A DNA stretch of 64,000 nt. Origin: Oxyruncus cristatus (lineage: Eukaryota > Chordata > Aves > Passeriformes > Cotingidae). The DNA is taken from positions 308,394 to 372,393 of the forward strand of contig VXAY01005812.1 in NCBI GenBank assembly GCA_013399855.1, read 5' to 3'. The position numbers were made by a program, and so were the translations under genes. Positions 35,901 to 47,900 of the stretch are shown here, piece by piece (positions within the stretch are counted from its first letter, which is position 1; the number at the start of each line of letters is the position of its first letter). The notes under the pieces were generated by a model that saw only the letters and a list, made by a program, of their open reading frames with translations, did no database searches and had not been told where the DNA came from.

Positions 35901-38900
35901 TGCTGGTTCCCTGGACCATCTCCTGCAGTGCGTCCCAAGGTGGGCTTCTGGGTACCTTGGCCCATTAGGTGCAAGTAGTTATTTATTTATACAGTATAGA
36001 TTCATTCTGTTTTTAAATAGGCTTCACTCTCCAAAGCTGGTGTCTTTTGTCTTTACTGTGTTCCCTAGAAAGGAAGTGGGGAAAAAAGGTAGAAAGAATG
36101 GGGAACGGGGGGAACCAAAGGAGAAGATTCTCTCTTCTCTGGCAAAGGAGGAATTGCTCGCTGCCTTTGAACTGTGTGCCTCAGCAGCTGTGTGTCTGGA
36201 GAACTGTCTGCAAAGCTTTGTGTCCGTCCTCACTGCGGGACACAGCGATCTGTTGTGCCTAATTCTGTGACCACCTCCACCTCTGATGCCAGTGTGGAAA
36301 CTTCTGAATGGGGTTATTTTATCAGGGATGAAGCCAGTCCCAAAGTTTTCTTGGGAAACTTTGTTGCTTGAAGGTAACTGGTGCTGGCAGGACCTGTCGA
36401 GTGGTTGTGCAGGGCTAGAACTGTGTACTGGAAAAGCTCTGACTTGATGGTGATGCTGAAAGCAACCAAGATACTTATCCCAGCTATGTATTAACTTCAT
36501 CAAAAATGGAATTAATGAACCTGAACATTGCCTGGGTCTGCATGCATTTGAAGCTGCCTCCAGCAGCGGCTTGTGCCCAGCAAGGGGCTTAGGTGTGCTC
36601 TGTTCTGAGTGACAGAGCTCCTGGGACACGTGCCATGGGGTGTGGTGATGGATCCTCTGCAAGACGGTGCGAGTTCCCTCTATCCATCCGTGTTGGGTGA
36701 GTCGGAGATCTCCAGCCTCAAACGGAAAATGTGTGTTTGCACAATTAACGTGGCCCCTTCCTTCCCTAGGAGCAGAATGGTTTATTGATTTCTGTGGCCC
36801 ACTCACCCCCACCTATTCAGCAATAATGACCCTTCCACCCCAACTCTAAATCATCTCAGCCTGCCTTGTCCATAAGCCCTCTAATCTTTTTGAGTTGTTG
36901 TTGGTATTTATGCTCATGGAGGTTTATGATCTGTCGGCGCTGGCTGCTGAAATGCTTTATTTATCCATAGGCTGGGCCACACAGGGAGTGTCCTTATTCT
37001 GGTATCATGTTCAGGATGCTGTAGTTAAGGGTTGTGTCAGCACTTCCATGCACAAACCTTGTTATTCAGGGGTTTTGCAATTCTGTGGAAAAGAAAAACC
37101 AGCGACCTGGCACGGCAAGGGGAGGCTCAGAGGCATACATGAAAGCCCAACAACCCACTGCCCATTTAGGGATTATTAGATGGGCAACCTCCTTCCTCGA
37201 GGAAGACAGCCAAAAACATCCTCCTCCTTTGGTTTGATTTTGTGAAAAGAAAACCCTCTTTTGTGGGCTTGTGTTGGGGTCGGATGGGGAGAACACAGTG
37301 GGGTAGGACACTGGCTGGAATCCTCTCCGGATACTTAAAAACTAAACATCCGGGGGTGTGGCACAGAGCTGCCTTCTCCTCGGAACACCCGGGGTGTGCA
37401 GGGGCTGGGGAGCAGCTGCTCCCTGCACCCCCCTGCGTCCAGCCCCCCGCCCGCCCGACACCGCGGCCCTCGGAACAGTAGGTGATGGGGTTTGTAAATG
37501 TGATTTATTGCCTGTTAGTGCAGGAGCTTGTGGGCTTACAAATTACTCGGAGATTTCTTGATAGTAGAGGGAGCGTGGTATAAACAGGAGAGATAACAGG
37601 GCTTAAGAATGTATTTCAAAGCACTTTTGGGGAAGGAGAAGTTCCATGGCTGCTGGCAGGTATGGGGAGATCCTGGCTGTGCTGGAGGAAGAGCCTTTAG
37701 AGAACAACCCAGCCGGGATATTTTTTATTGCTCTAAATGCTGATGGGTTTTGTGGTGCTTTATAGAGCAGCCTGGAGCAGAGCTGACAACTCAGAGAGAA
37801 AATGCTCATCAAGCCCATTGGCCCAGGACAGCAGGCTGGGGCTGACAGTGGAGGGAACTCATGTAAGCAGAATTGATCAGTCCACAAGCAGGAGCAGGCA
37901 GTGGCAACGCACTGAAGGGAGCCTACAAGAAAGATGGAGAGAGACTGTTTACGAGGGCATGTAGTAACAGGACAAAGGGGAAATGGCTTCATACTGACAG
38001 AGAGCAGGTTTAGATTGGATATTAGGAAAAAATTCTGTACTATGAGAATGGTGAGGCCCTGGCACAGGTTGCCCAGAGAAGCTGCGGCTGCCCCATCCCT
38101 GGAAGTGTCCAAGGCCAGGTTGGACAAGGCTTGGAGCAACCTGGTCTGGTGGAAGCTGTCCCTGCCCATGGCAGGGGGGTGGGACTGGGCGATCTTTAAG
38201 GCCCCTTCCAACCCAGGCCATTCTGTAATTCTGTGATTCCTCAAGTAGGGGACACTGTGGCAGCAGGGTTTTCACAGGGGGAAATTGGGAGCGCCAAATG
38301 GATGCTCAACCCTTTTGTTAGCAGGCACCAAGCTGGTGTGACTGGCAGCCCTCAGTTGCTGCTCCAAAGCCATTTTTCTCATCTCTGGGATGGTGCCAGC
38401 AAGTCTTGCAGGACTGTGCCAACATGTCGAGCAGGCTGAGAGCAGCAGCGATGGGACAGGAGTATTGTTCTGGAGAGGGCAGTAGTGAATTGGGAGATGC
38501 AGGAGCACATCTCCTCAAATGTGCCTTGGGTTTAGGTCGCTTCAGTGCTTACTTCCCTCTCAGTTTGCTATGACCACCTTTGGCAGGGGCAGGAGGGAAA
38601 GGGTTGGCAGCTTCTCTGCAGGCTTGTGAGATCTCCAGGCTTGGTGAGGAGCATCTTGGGTGCCAGTACTGGAACAGAGTGGGTTCCCATCTCTTCTTTT
38701 TCTCTTGAAGCTTGTGGAGCCGGCCATACATTTTGTTCACAGAACACAAACATTTTTGAACATCTTGGTTTTATGCTGGGGATGTTTTCAGTGTGAAGTC
38801 GTGCTTTCTGATCACTGCAGGAAGTTCTGCATCTCAGACCATGTTTACAGGTAGGGCCACCCTGGGGAAATGATAGGAAATTGAAAAGATTGTTAATGAT

Positions 38901-41900
38901 GACTATAATTGATTGAGTTTTGCTAAATAGAAGTGAGTCTTCCGAGGTAATTTGATTTGAATAGATTTATTAAAAGCACAAAGCACATTTATAAATGGAA
39001 GTTGGTTCTGTCCCCCTCCTATGTCAGCAAGGCTCCCATGGAGTTCATCTGGGGTTCATGGAACATCCAGAGAGCTCCATCCTGCCTTACAGTTCATGAA
39101 ATAAGTTTTGCAAGGCATAAAGTTTTGCAAGACTAAAAGAAAATATCTCCATTGCAGAGACAAAGGAAATCTTGCATCTTATGTTTCAAATAACTCATCA
39201 AATTACTAATCAAAATCACCTCTGAAAAGCCCTGTTCCAGAAATAGCTTGCAAGACTTGCCCGAAGAAAGACGTTTCTCATGTACACAAGGAGGGATCTA
39301 TGCAGGAGCAACTCCAGCACTGGCAGTGCTTGGTCACAGTAACTTTAGAAGAGAAAGAAGAAACAATGAAACTTGTCAGCAATGTGTTGGCCAAGTGGCC
39401 AACTGAAACGGGGAAAAGATGTTTGAAGGACATGGGGCAGCTCATCTCCATGGCAGTCATTTCACAAATTGCCATTTGGTTTCAGGTAATTTGCTGGCCT
39501 ACTCCACTTTTCACCCTGACTGCTCTTCCTCAACGCTGGTGCCCCAGGACCTTGCCTTTAAGACGCCCCAGTGGGTTCTGGGAGCTCCAGTGGCAGGTGG
39601 ATCTTATGCCGTGTCTGTCCTCTTTCTGAAAAAATTTGGGGTTTGGTACAGCTGTGTACTTTGCTCTTTTAAAAAGCAGGGGTTGTGCCCCTGGCTCTTG
39701 TAATAGCATCTGAAGTCAGAGCTTGTCTAATTGTCAATTTGGATATGGTGGGTGATGTCCAAGGACAGAGAATGTGTCATTATATATTGCCAGCATCCTT
39801 GACACATGGGAAATGGAGGGAGAAAAAGAAATGCCCATTGGTTGTTGGTATTTTATTGCGTTTTTAGACTGGAGGAGAAGTCACTGTGTCTCTGAATCAT
39901 AGCTTGAAATTTGCAGAGATCTTCACATACAACTGTTTTTCCTGTTTTGACTCTAAAGGCCTAAAGCTCTGGATCAGCCTGGGGAAGGGCAGGTCCACAG
40001 TGAGCCCTTGCCATGTGTCAGCCACATGGGGCAGCACCAGCCTTGCTCTCACGGGCTTTGTTTCACTGGGTCAGCATGGAGAGCCCAGAGAGCCCATTCC
40101 CAAGCTGGGCATCCCCCCTGCATGTTGGAATTAAGCTCTGAAAGTGAGATCAGCCCAGAGAGACCAGACTTTTCCCCCTCAGTAACTAATAGTAGTAGGC
40201 TGGTGTTGAGGAGACCTGTAACTGTGGAGGCTGCTGTGTATTTCCCAGTTGCCAGTGGTGGTTTGGTAGTTTCCATAACATGGATTTGATACTTGTCCTG
40301 ATCCTGCAAAAGTCTCCCTTCAGAGCAGTGCTGTTGGAGACAGTGGTAGTGAAGAAGCAGGTTGGTTGAATGATAGAGAAGACAAGTTTAAAGTGTAGTA
40401 GCGGAGGGTTCAGACTGTGGGAGGGATTTTGAGTCTCAAACAGCTAATGTCAGCCATCCTAGCAGCAGGCATGAAAAAAATGGACACAGGCTAGTGGGGG
40501 TGAACCAGGGCAGAAGTGAGGTACCAGCAGCACAAGTGTTCCCAGCTGAATGACTCCTGCAATTTCAGTAAATCCCCCGAATGACCTCCAGTTATTGTTA
40601 GATGGATTAACCTCCCTGTCCTTGGGCACAACCATTTTCTTATATTCCGGCACTGCGTAGAGGCTGCCAAACCATGGGATGAGTGAGCAGGAACATCTGA
40701 GGAGCTCCCTCTCCTTGGCATCATTCCCGCAGAGGGTCACTGGGTGTTATCTTGCCAGAATGAGCAGGACTGGGACCAATTGGAGCTTAGTAAAAGATTT
40801 CCAGAGAGGAAATGTGATAAAGGAAAAGTGGTCTGGGATAATTCAATCAATTCCCCAGGCATCTCTGCTGAATAACCTGTGGGCTTTTGGAGAAGCCACC
40901 TCTCACGTGAGGTCAGTGCTTGGGAGATGCTGTGAGGACATTGTTAGCCCCATCTCTGTTTTCTTTGCAAATGCAGTGCAAAAAGGTGTTTTGGGAATCC
41001 TGCCCTGAACTGGTGTGCACTGCTCAGCAGTTGCCGAGTTTTACCCTAGAGGGAGTTGCTTTTCTGCAGTGGGAGCAGGGATCTGTGTGTTCCTTGGAGG
41101 ATGTCAGGGGTCCGGGATGAAAGGAGCTCCCAGGATAAGTATCGGATCTGCTGTGGTGCTGCCCCCGCAAATGTTTATTCTATTTTGGGAAGGTTGGTCT
41201 CTGATGATATTCCTTCTCCTTTTGATGGCAGTGTTTTCCTGAGTATCCTTTGGGTTTTCCATGTCTTGTGCTTTTGCTTCTGTTTTTGTGGAGGTCCTGG
41301 CTGTGCTGGTATCGATCAGAGGAGCAGATGTCACCTTGAACCTGGCAGGCCTGTGCTTTAAACTGGCATTTGAAGCCCTTGTAGCAAATGACTCTGCCTT
41401 TTTCCAGGGTTTGGAAAACCCCTGACTGGTTTCAGGGGAGTACGCTTGGGGTTTCCACTCTGCCCTGCTGCTGTGGCCAAACGGGTGTGCAGCTGGAGCA
41501 TCTGCCCTGGCAAGAGGTTGCTGCTGGTGGAGGGAAGGGGAGAAAAAGTCAGGAGTGCTTTGAACCTGGCAGGTTTGTCAGCAACTGGGCTCAGGTCTCA
41601 TTTGAAGAGACAGACAAATTGCTGGTAAGTGTTTTTAGCGGGGTGCTGCAGCTTTTGTTCCAGGAGCACCCTGCTGGGAGCACTGGCCTGGTCTCCACTG
41701 CAGCCCCACCTGCCACGCCAGGCTCCTCCACCGCGGTGTGTGAAACGGGGTGAGGAGTGGAGGGCGCCGGGCACAGACCCTGTGCTCAGCCAGCAGCACC
41801 CCGGGGATGGGGGGCAGACCCTCACCCTTCTTTCTCACCTTTGCAGAGCTCCCTGTGCCTTGGGCAAAGGCTTTTAAGTTGTGTAGAAGCAAGTTGGCTG

Positions 41901-44900
41901 CTGGGTCTGCTGCAAAAGGGGCCTCCTCCTCCATTGCACGCTGGGTGGGTGATGCACAGGGTGCTGCTGCTGCACCGGGACTGCGTTCACTCTTCGTGTG
42001 TTTTGGGCTGGTGAGACTTGATGGTTTTCTCTCGAGGTTTTATTTCTTGAATGCTTGTTTCAACTGCTTGAAACCACTAGCAGACAACTCTTTGCAACAG
42101 ACTGAATTGTGGAATGGTTTTAATTCCTGCATATCAGGGCAGTTTATTTCAGCAAGAAAAGAAAGTTTTTGTTGTGTTAAGGTAGTGGAGGCAGTTGTAG
42201 CATTCCCAGCTCCCTGATCCACGGCCTCACAGGGGCTGGCTGGGGTTGTTCTGCAAGGCCTCTTGTAGATTTCTTTGCAGCGACACTCGTGCTCTGAGGA
42301 AGGATGTGGGCATGAAACCCCTTCTGAGAAATATGTGTGTCCTGGTGTGAGCAGTGAGGAGTGGTGGCAGCAGCACAGGGCCACTCGGGGATGTGGGGTT
42401 GCATATGGCACATGCCAAGTCTGAAGGACGTTGCCACTGACCAGCAGAGCGAATGAATAGGGAAACTTGCCCCTGAGCAGAGGGTGCACCCTGTGGGAGG
42501 CATGGCAGGAAGGGGGGAAATTGTTTGGGGTTTTGTTTTGCCCTCACTGAACTTGATAGTGTTGGAAATGACAGTGGTGAAGTGGCAGCAATGGGAGCTT
42601 AGCCCGTCCCCAGCAAAACCACCAGGGAGAAACCATGGCAGATTTCAACCATAGAGGGAATATTTTGGAGAGCTGAGGGTTGAGGAAGCAGTGATTTTTG
42701 TACATCAGGGCTGTGAGAGCTGTTGGGAGTGGAACACATCATCCAGAGCCAATCCTGTCTTTTCTCCATGGGCTGTGTGTCTCACTGTGGGTTTGATCTT
42801 CATGGTAGGATGTGTCAGGGAGGTTTAGGTTGGATCTCAGGGAAAGGTTCTTCCCCCAGAGGGTGGTTGGACACTGAACAGGCTCCTCAGAGCAGTGGGC
42901 ACAGCCCCAAGGCTGCCAGAGCTCAAGGGGTGTTTGGACAACGCTCTGAGGGACAGGGTGGGATTGCTGGGGTGTCCTGTGCAGGGCCAGGAGTTGGACT
43001 CAATGATCCTTGTGGGTCCCTTCCAGGTCAGGGCATTCTGTGATTCTGTGTCCAGAGCAATGCACAAGCAGGGAGGTCTCGGGGCTGTGGGTGTGAGGGT
43101 TTCTGCTGGAACCAAGGCTTGGGTTGCCATGATCAGACACTATCCAGGTCCAAGCCAGGCACATACAAGGAATTGCCGTCCAGGGAATACCTGGCACCAA
43201 AGGGGTGAGACCTGCGTGGGTGATTGGACTGGGAGATGGCAGGTGGGGCAGTGCCTGGAACATGGGGGTTTCACCCTGTCCCTGAATGGCTCTGCCGAGG
43301 TCTAAGGTGAGTGGCAGAGTTAAATAAACAGTTGGGTGATACTAGTCCAGCTTATTGCTATGTTTCTTCCAATAAAAAAAAAATAAAATAGTGCAGTAGT
43401 AAACAAGAATGTTGCACATTTTGGAAAACTGGGTGCTGAACACGGGAACAAATTTGGAGCCCTGGAGCTCAGATTGTCCAACTTCTGTCTGGTGAGTTTG
43501 ACAGCTCCAGCATTAATGCTTGCAAGCTCCTGTAGCCCAGGCTGCACAGAGCTGCCCCATGGAAGCCTGAGGTGACCTCATGAAACCACCATGGAAATTT
43601 AATGGATTTCAGTAAGCATGGGAGGAATCTGTTTGTTGAGCTGTTTGTTTGATTTTAATATCCTCTAATTTTCCTCCTGCTTATCTCTTGAAACTCTTTT
43701 TCTTATTATTCTGGAATCATCACACTGTTTCCCAAAAACACAGTTCGCTAAGATATGGTTGGATTCTTTTTCAAATGAAAAGCAGTGGATTTTGTGGGGG
43801 GGAGTTGTAGCACCTCAAGCAGAGCTGAGCTGCTTTGCACCCACGTGGGCCCCGAGTTTCCCTGCACAGGTGTCTCCTCCTGAGACAAAATCATGTGAAT
43901 AAGCACAATTTTGAGTCAGGATCTGTCATATCCCTGATATCAGAGATGTCCTGTGAGACCACAGGGCTGGACATTCTAAAGCTGTGTCGCAGTCTTGTGT
44001 CCCAGTTTGCGAATCCTGGACTGAACAACCAGAGCCACTTGACAAACATGCATTTCAGCGTGTCCATCTCCCACACGGAGCATCTCCGTTCTCCCCGGAG
44101 ACCTTGGTCGACAGGCAGTTGGCCAAGGGTCGGAGCTGCAGAACCAAGCACCTGCAGATCCCTTTGGGTCCACGGGGACCTGCAGCGACCCTCCGAAATG
44201 ATCCTGGCGGAGATGAGGTGCCAAAGCTGCAGCGGTCATGTGTGTGTGGTGCAACATCGGACCGTCCTTCCAGCGCTGACCGCCCTCGCAAGCCCTGGGC
44301 AGTGGCTTTGGGAGGCAACACGTCGTTGCCAGTCGCAGTGGAAGTCAGAAGGACCACCCAGTTCTGATAAGGGCAATTTAGAAAGGAAGGGGAAGATTGT
44401 GAAAAGAGGGGCAAAGAGGCACAAAGGGAAGAAAAAACCCACCCCACTGCCGAACAAAACTGAAGATCAAGACTGCTGTTAAACACACTGCCTGCGAGGG
44501 AGGTCTCACCGTGCCTTTTCTAATCTAGAGCCAGCCAGGATTGTATTAACAGCTTCAACGCAATGGAACAAATTAATCCCTGATGTAATTGAAATCGGTG
44601 AGGTCTCACAATAGGTGAGTTTGACCCAGTGGGATAGAAATAGAACAAGTATTGGAATGAAGGAGTGAAACGAAGTCACACTGTTCAGCCATTGGTATTT
44701 CATTCCTAGAAACAAAGGCCAGACAAATGCAGAGAATGCATGGCTCTGCTGGGCATGGTTGAAAGCTGCTCAATAATATCAAGCTTTGAAGGGATATTTC
44801 TATGTGGAGAGGAAGTATATAGCAGAGATATAACAATCATTAAAAAAGAAAGAAAGACATAGAAAGAAAGGAAGAAAGAAAAAGCCCTGCTTGCTCCTTG

Positions 44901-47900
44901 CCTGATGGATTGCTGTGGTAAAATAATACCAGCCCTTAACTAAACAAAAAAACCAAAAAAAACCCAACAGAAACCCCAAAACAAAACAAAAGGATATATC
45001 TCAACTGGAGAAAATAATAAAAAAGATTTAAGATCTGAATTGTATTTCTGGAGACTCAAAACTGCCGAGAAGTCATGGCAAGTGGTGGCGTCCTGCAGAA
45101 CTCCCTCAGCTGAGATGCACAGGGTTGGTTTGCTTTGGTCAGCACAGGTAGACGGAACTGGTCTCAACTGGGAAAGAGCTGCCTTTGGTGCTGGGAGGTG
45201 GCTCTGTCTTGGCCCCTTTGGTGCTGCTGCACCACAACACAGCACAGGTGCCAGAGGGTGGACTGGCTCGTTGGGGCTGCTGAGCTGCTGCTGCTCGTGG
45301 GGATGGCATTGATAATGTGACCTGGGGCCTGCTAGCAGTGACCTGGTTCTGATTTGGTGAGAACAGGCAGATGCAGGTGGAGATGGGGAGGATGGGGGTG
45401 GTGGGGCCGTTTGAGAGCTGCATTGCAGCACTTGGGCAGCGCTCTGTTGCCAGGCTGTGCAGCGTGGGCAGTGCTGGCTGGATGGCTGAGGCTCTAAAAG
45501 CCCTTAATCAAGGCTGAAATCCTGCTCCTCCTCAGAATTAACCATTTCCCAGGGTGGAGCAAGTTTAAAATGTCATCATCTCACCCATGGTGCATTTTCA
45601 CAGTCCTGGCTACAGCTCACTCCATCATTAAAAGGGGAAACTTGGTTTTCTTGAAGGTGGCATCATCTTTCCCTAGAAAATGGTCAAACACTGACTGATG
45701 GGCCATAAAACATTCATTTCCTCAAACTCTCGGGTTCCAGTTTTTTGGCACTCCATCCTGCCTTCCTCCTGGTTTCATACCAGGTTCAGTAACACTGTGT
45801 CTGCCACCTGAAGGTGGATGGATGCATTGCTTTAGCAGTGATCCATGGCTTGGACAGCTGGTGGGATCTCAGGAGCTGCTGGGGAGTGTGGCTGAGCAAT
45901 AGCTGTATTTCTCAGAGACTGTGTGTTTCGGAAAGAACAGACATCTGACACTACCCGAGGAGATTTAATCTGCCTCTGAATGCAGCAGGAAGCTCTCTGG
46001 AGGAAAAGAGGCTTCGCTTGCAGAGCAGCTTTTGGATCCAAGTATGTGTCACCTCACTGAGTTGTATGTCCTCTTTTCCAACCCCTGGAAACATCTTCCC
46101 TTTGGTTCTTGTTTAACATTTCTGAAATCCAAAGGGACGGGCAGGCTCGACCCCCTCATCACCCCGTTTCCTTCTCCTTTCCAGCTCCATCCCTACAAGC
46201 ACTTCAATTAAGAGTGTATTGAACAAAGAGCAAACTGCCTTGAATTTCACATATGGCAGCAACTTGGAAACACTCAAGTCAAAGCAGTGAGGGGCTCAGT
46301 TCTGGAGCGTATCTGTGCAGGAGCAGGGTTTTTCACTGTGATGGGCCAATATCTCCTGCATGGGCCCATGCCAAGGGAGACCTTGGCACCCACCCTCTTT
46401 GCAGGCAGGAGCCCCTCTGTGATGAGGGGAGATGGAGGTGGTCTGTCCTTGGCTTTCTTCATGCCACAGCATGGTAAAATGGAGTTGGGAAGAGAGCAGA
46501 GAAGGGGAATAGCCTGAACGCCTTGCAAGGAGAAGCACAAGGGGCAAAAGTGTTATTCAAACTGAAGGACACTTACTAGAAGTCTCATGGTTTAGGAATG
46601 ATACTCCCCAGTTTAGTTGTCCCACCGAGACTCTCATACCACACTGCTGCTCGCTCCTCCTACCCCTCCTTTATACCCCCTCCTCCCCTGTGGGTGGCCA
46701 GAGAGGAGAACTGCAGGCACAAAAGGTCGAGATAAGAACAATTTACTGGAAAAAACAACGAGATAAGAAAATGACCAGTAACAGTAACAACAATATCAAC
46801 AACAAAAGTGTATGAAAGAGAAAGTGACTCACATGCAAAATGCTCACCAGCCTGACTCAACACAACCAGAGCTGGTGCCAGCCCGCCCCTACCACTGCCC
46901 CAGGAAGGAGCCCCTTCTCCTCAGAAGAGACTCTCTTCCTCCTGCCCCTGGCAATGACATGAGGTGGTATAGCCTAATGTTTGGGTCCTGGCCACGCCCC
47001 CTCAGCCACACCCCATCCCCAAAAAATGTAACCCTGTCCTGGCTGGAACCAGGACAAAGAGTAAACAGATGTAAACTGGAGGTAAATATACAAGGTAGAA
47101 AATGAAGGCGGATAATATCAGTGAAGTGTTACTGAAACAGCCTTGTAAGTAATCAAAGCCAAAAATGGTTCATGATTCAGTTTGTGAACAATCTGTAAAG
47201 TGGTACAGCTCTTGTGGAGTGAGATCTTTTGCCCTCTGGGTTTTTAATAGGACATTCATGCGTGCCCGATGAAATATTTTTTTCTCACCAAAAAGAAAAA
47301 TCAAAAAACGTTTCAAGTGAGGTCCTCTGTAAATGCCATTGGTGGAATCTTTTGCGGAATCTCATGTCTGCACCATTTTGAACAACCGCTTCCTCGGTGC
47401 ACCGAGCTGCCCTTTCTCAGTGCATCCCGGAGGGTGTGCAGTCACCATCCGCAGTGACATCTCCAAGACTCAGAGTGCAGCTGAGTTTTATGGATATTTA
47501 CTTTCTAAGGAAAAAGTATTTTTGCATGGGTAACAGGAAGAAACAAACACCAAAGCAAATCTCTAAGTTCTGTTGTTTTGCAAGGCTTGGCTGCATTTGT
47601 GCAATTCTGGCACTCTTGTGCCATAGCCCCTCTCCCATTGAATGTGCAGAGCCTCACTCCAAAGTGCCCTCTCCCTTCACTCTGGTTTCGTGCTGCATGT
47701 CTGAATGTGAAGCTGCTTTGCATTAAATGAATTTCCAAATGTGCTTCTAAGCCCAAAGAAGTGACTATGCCCAAGCAGTGCCCGTCCACTTCTGCCTGGC
47801 TCTGGACTAGGCTCTGTAACACAAAGGTAACAATATCTTGGCTGTGGATTGAACTTTGCAGTTAAGTGGAGGAAAAAGCAGCAAATAAGGAGTGCATTGT

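Larger units (their letters stand above)
43053..46582 (+). other. FGF18: FGF18 intron 2, segment e
   Basis: Contains an AT-rich candidate element (43560-43790), an internal CpG island (43985-44340) and A-rich simple repeats (44841-44884, 44941-44990). No gene is supported; the 215-codon frame at 43835-44482 overlaps the CpG island. Confidence 0.6.

Noticed and set aside
37603..38244. 213-codon minus-strand frame
   Set aside because: Much of it is the antisense of the CR1 copy at 37915-38240.
46583..47056. Assigning a strand to the LTR
   Set aside because: On the minus strand a TATAAA (46675-46670) would lie downstream of the AGTAAA-type signal (about 46747), the wrong order; the + strand offers no better set.
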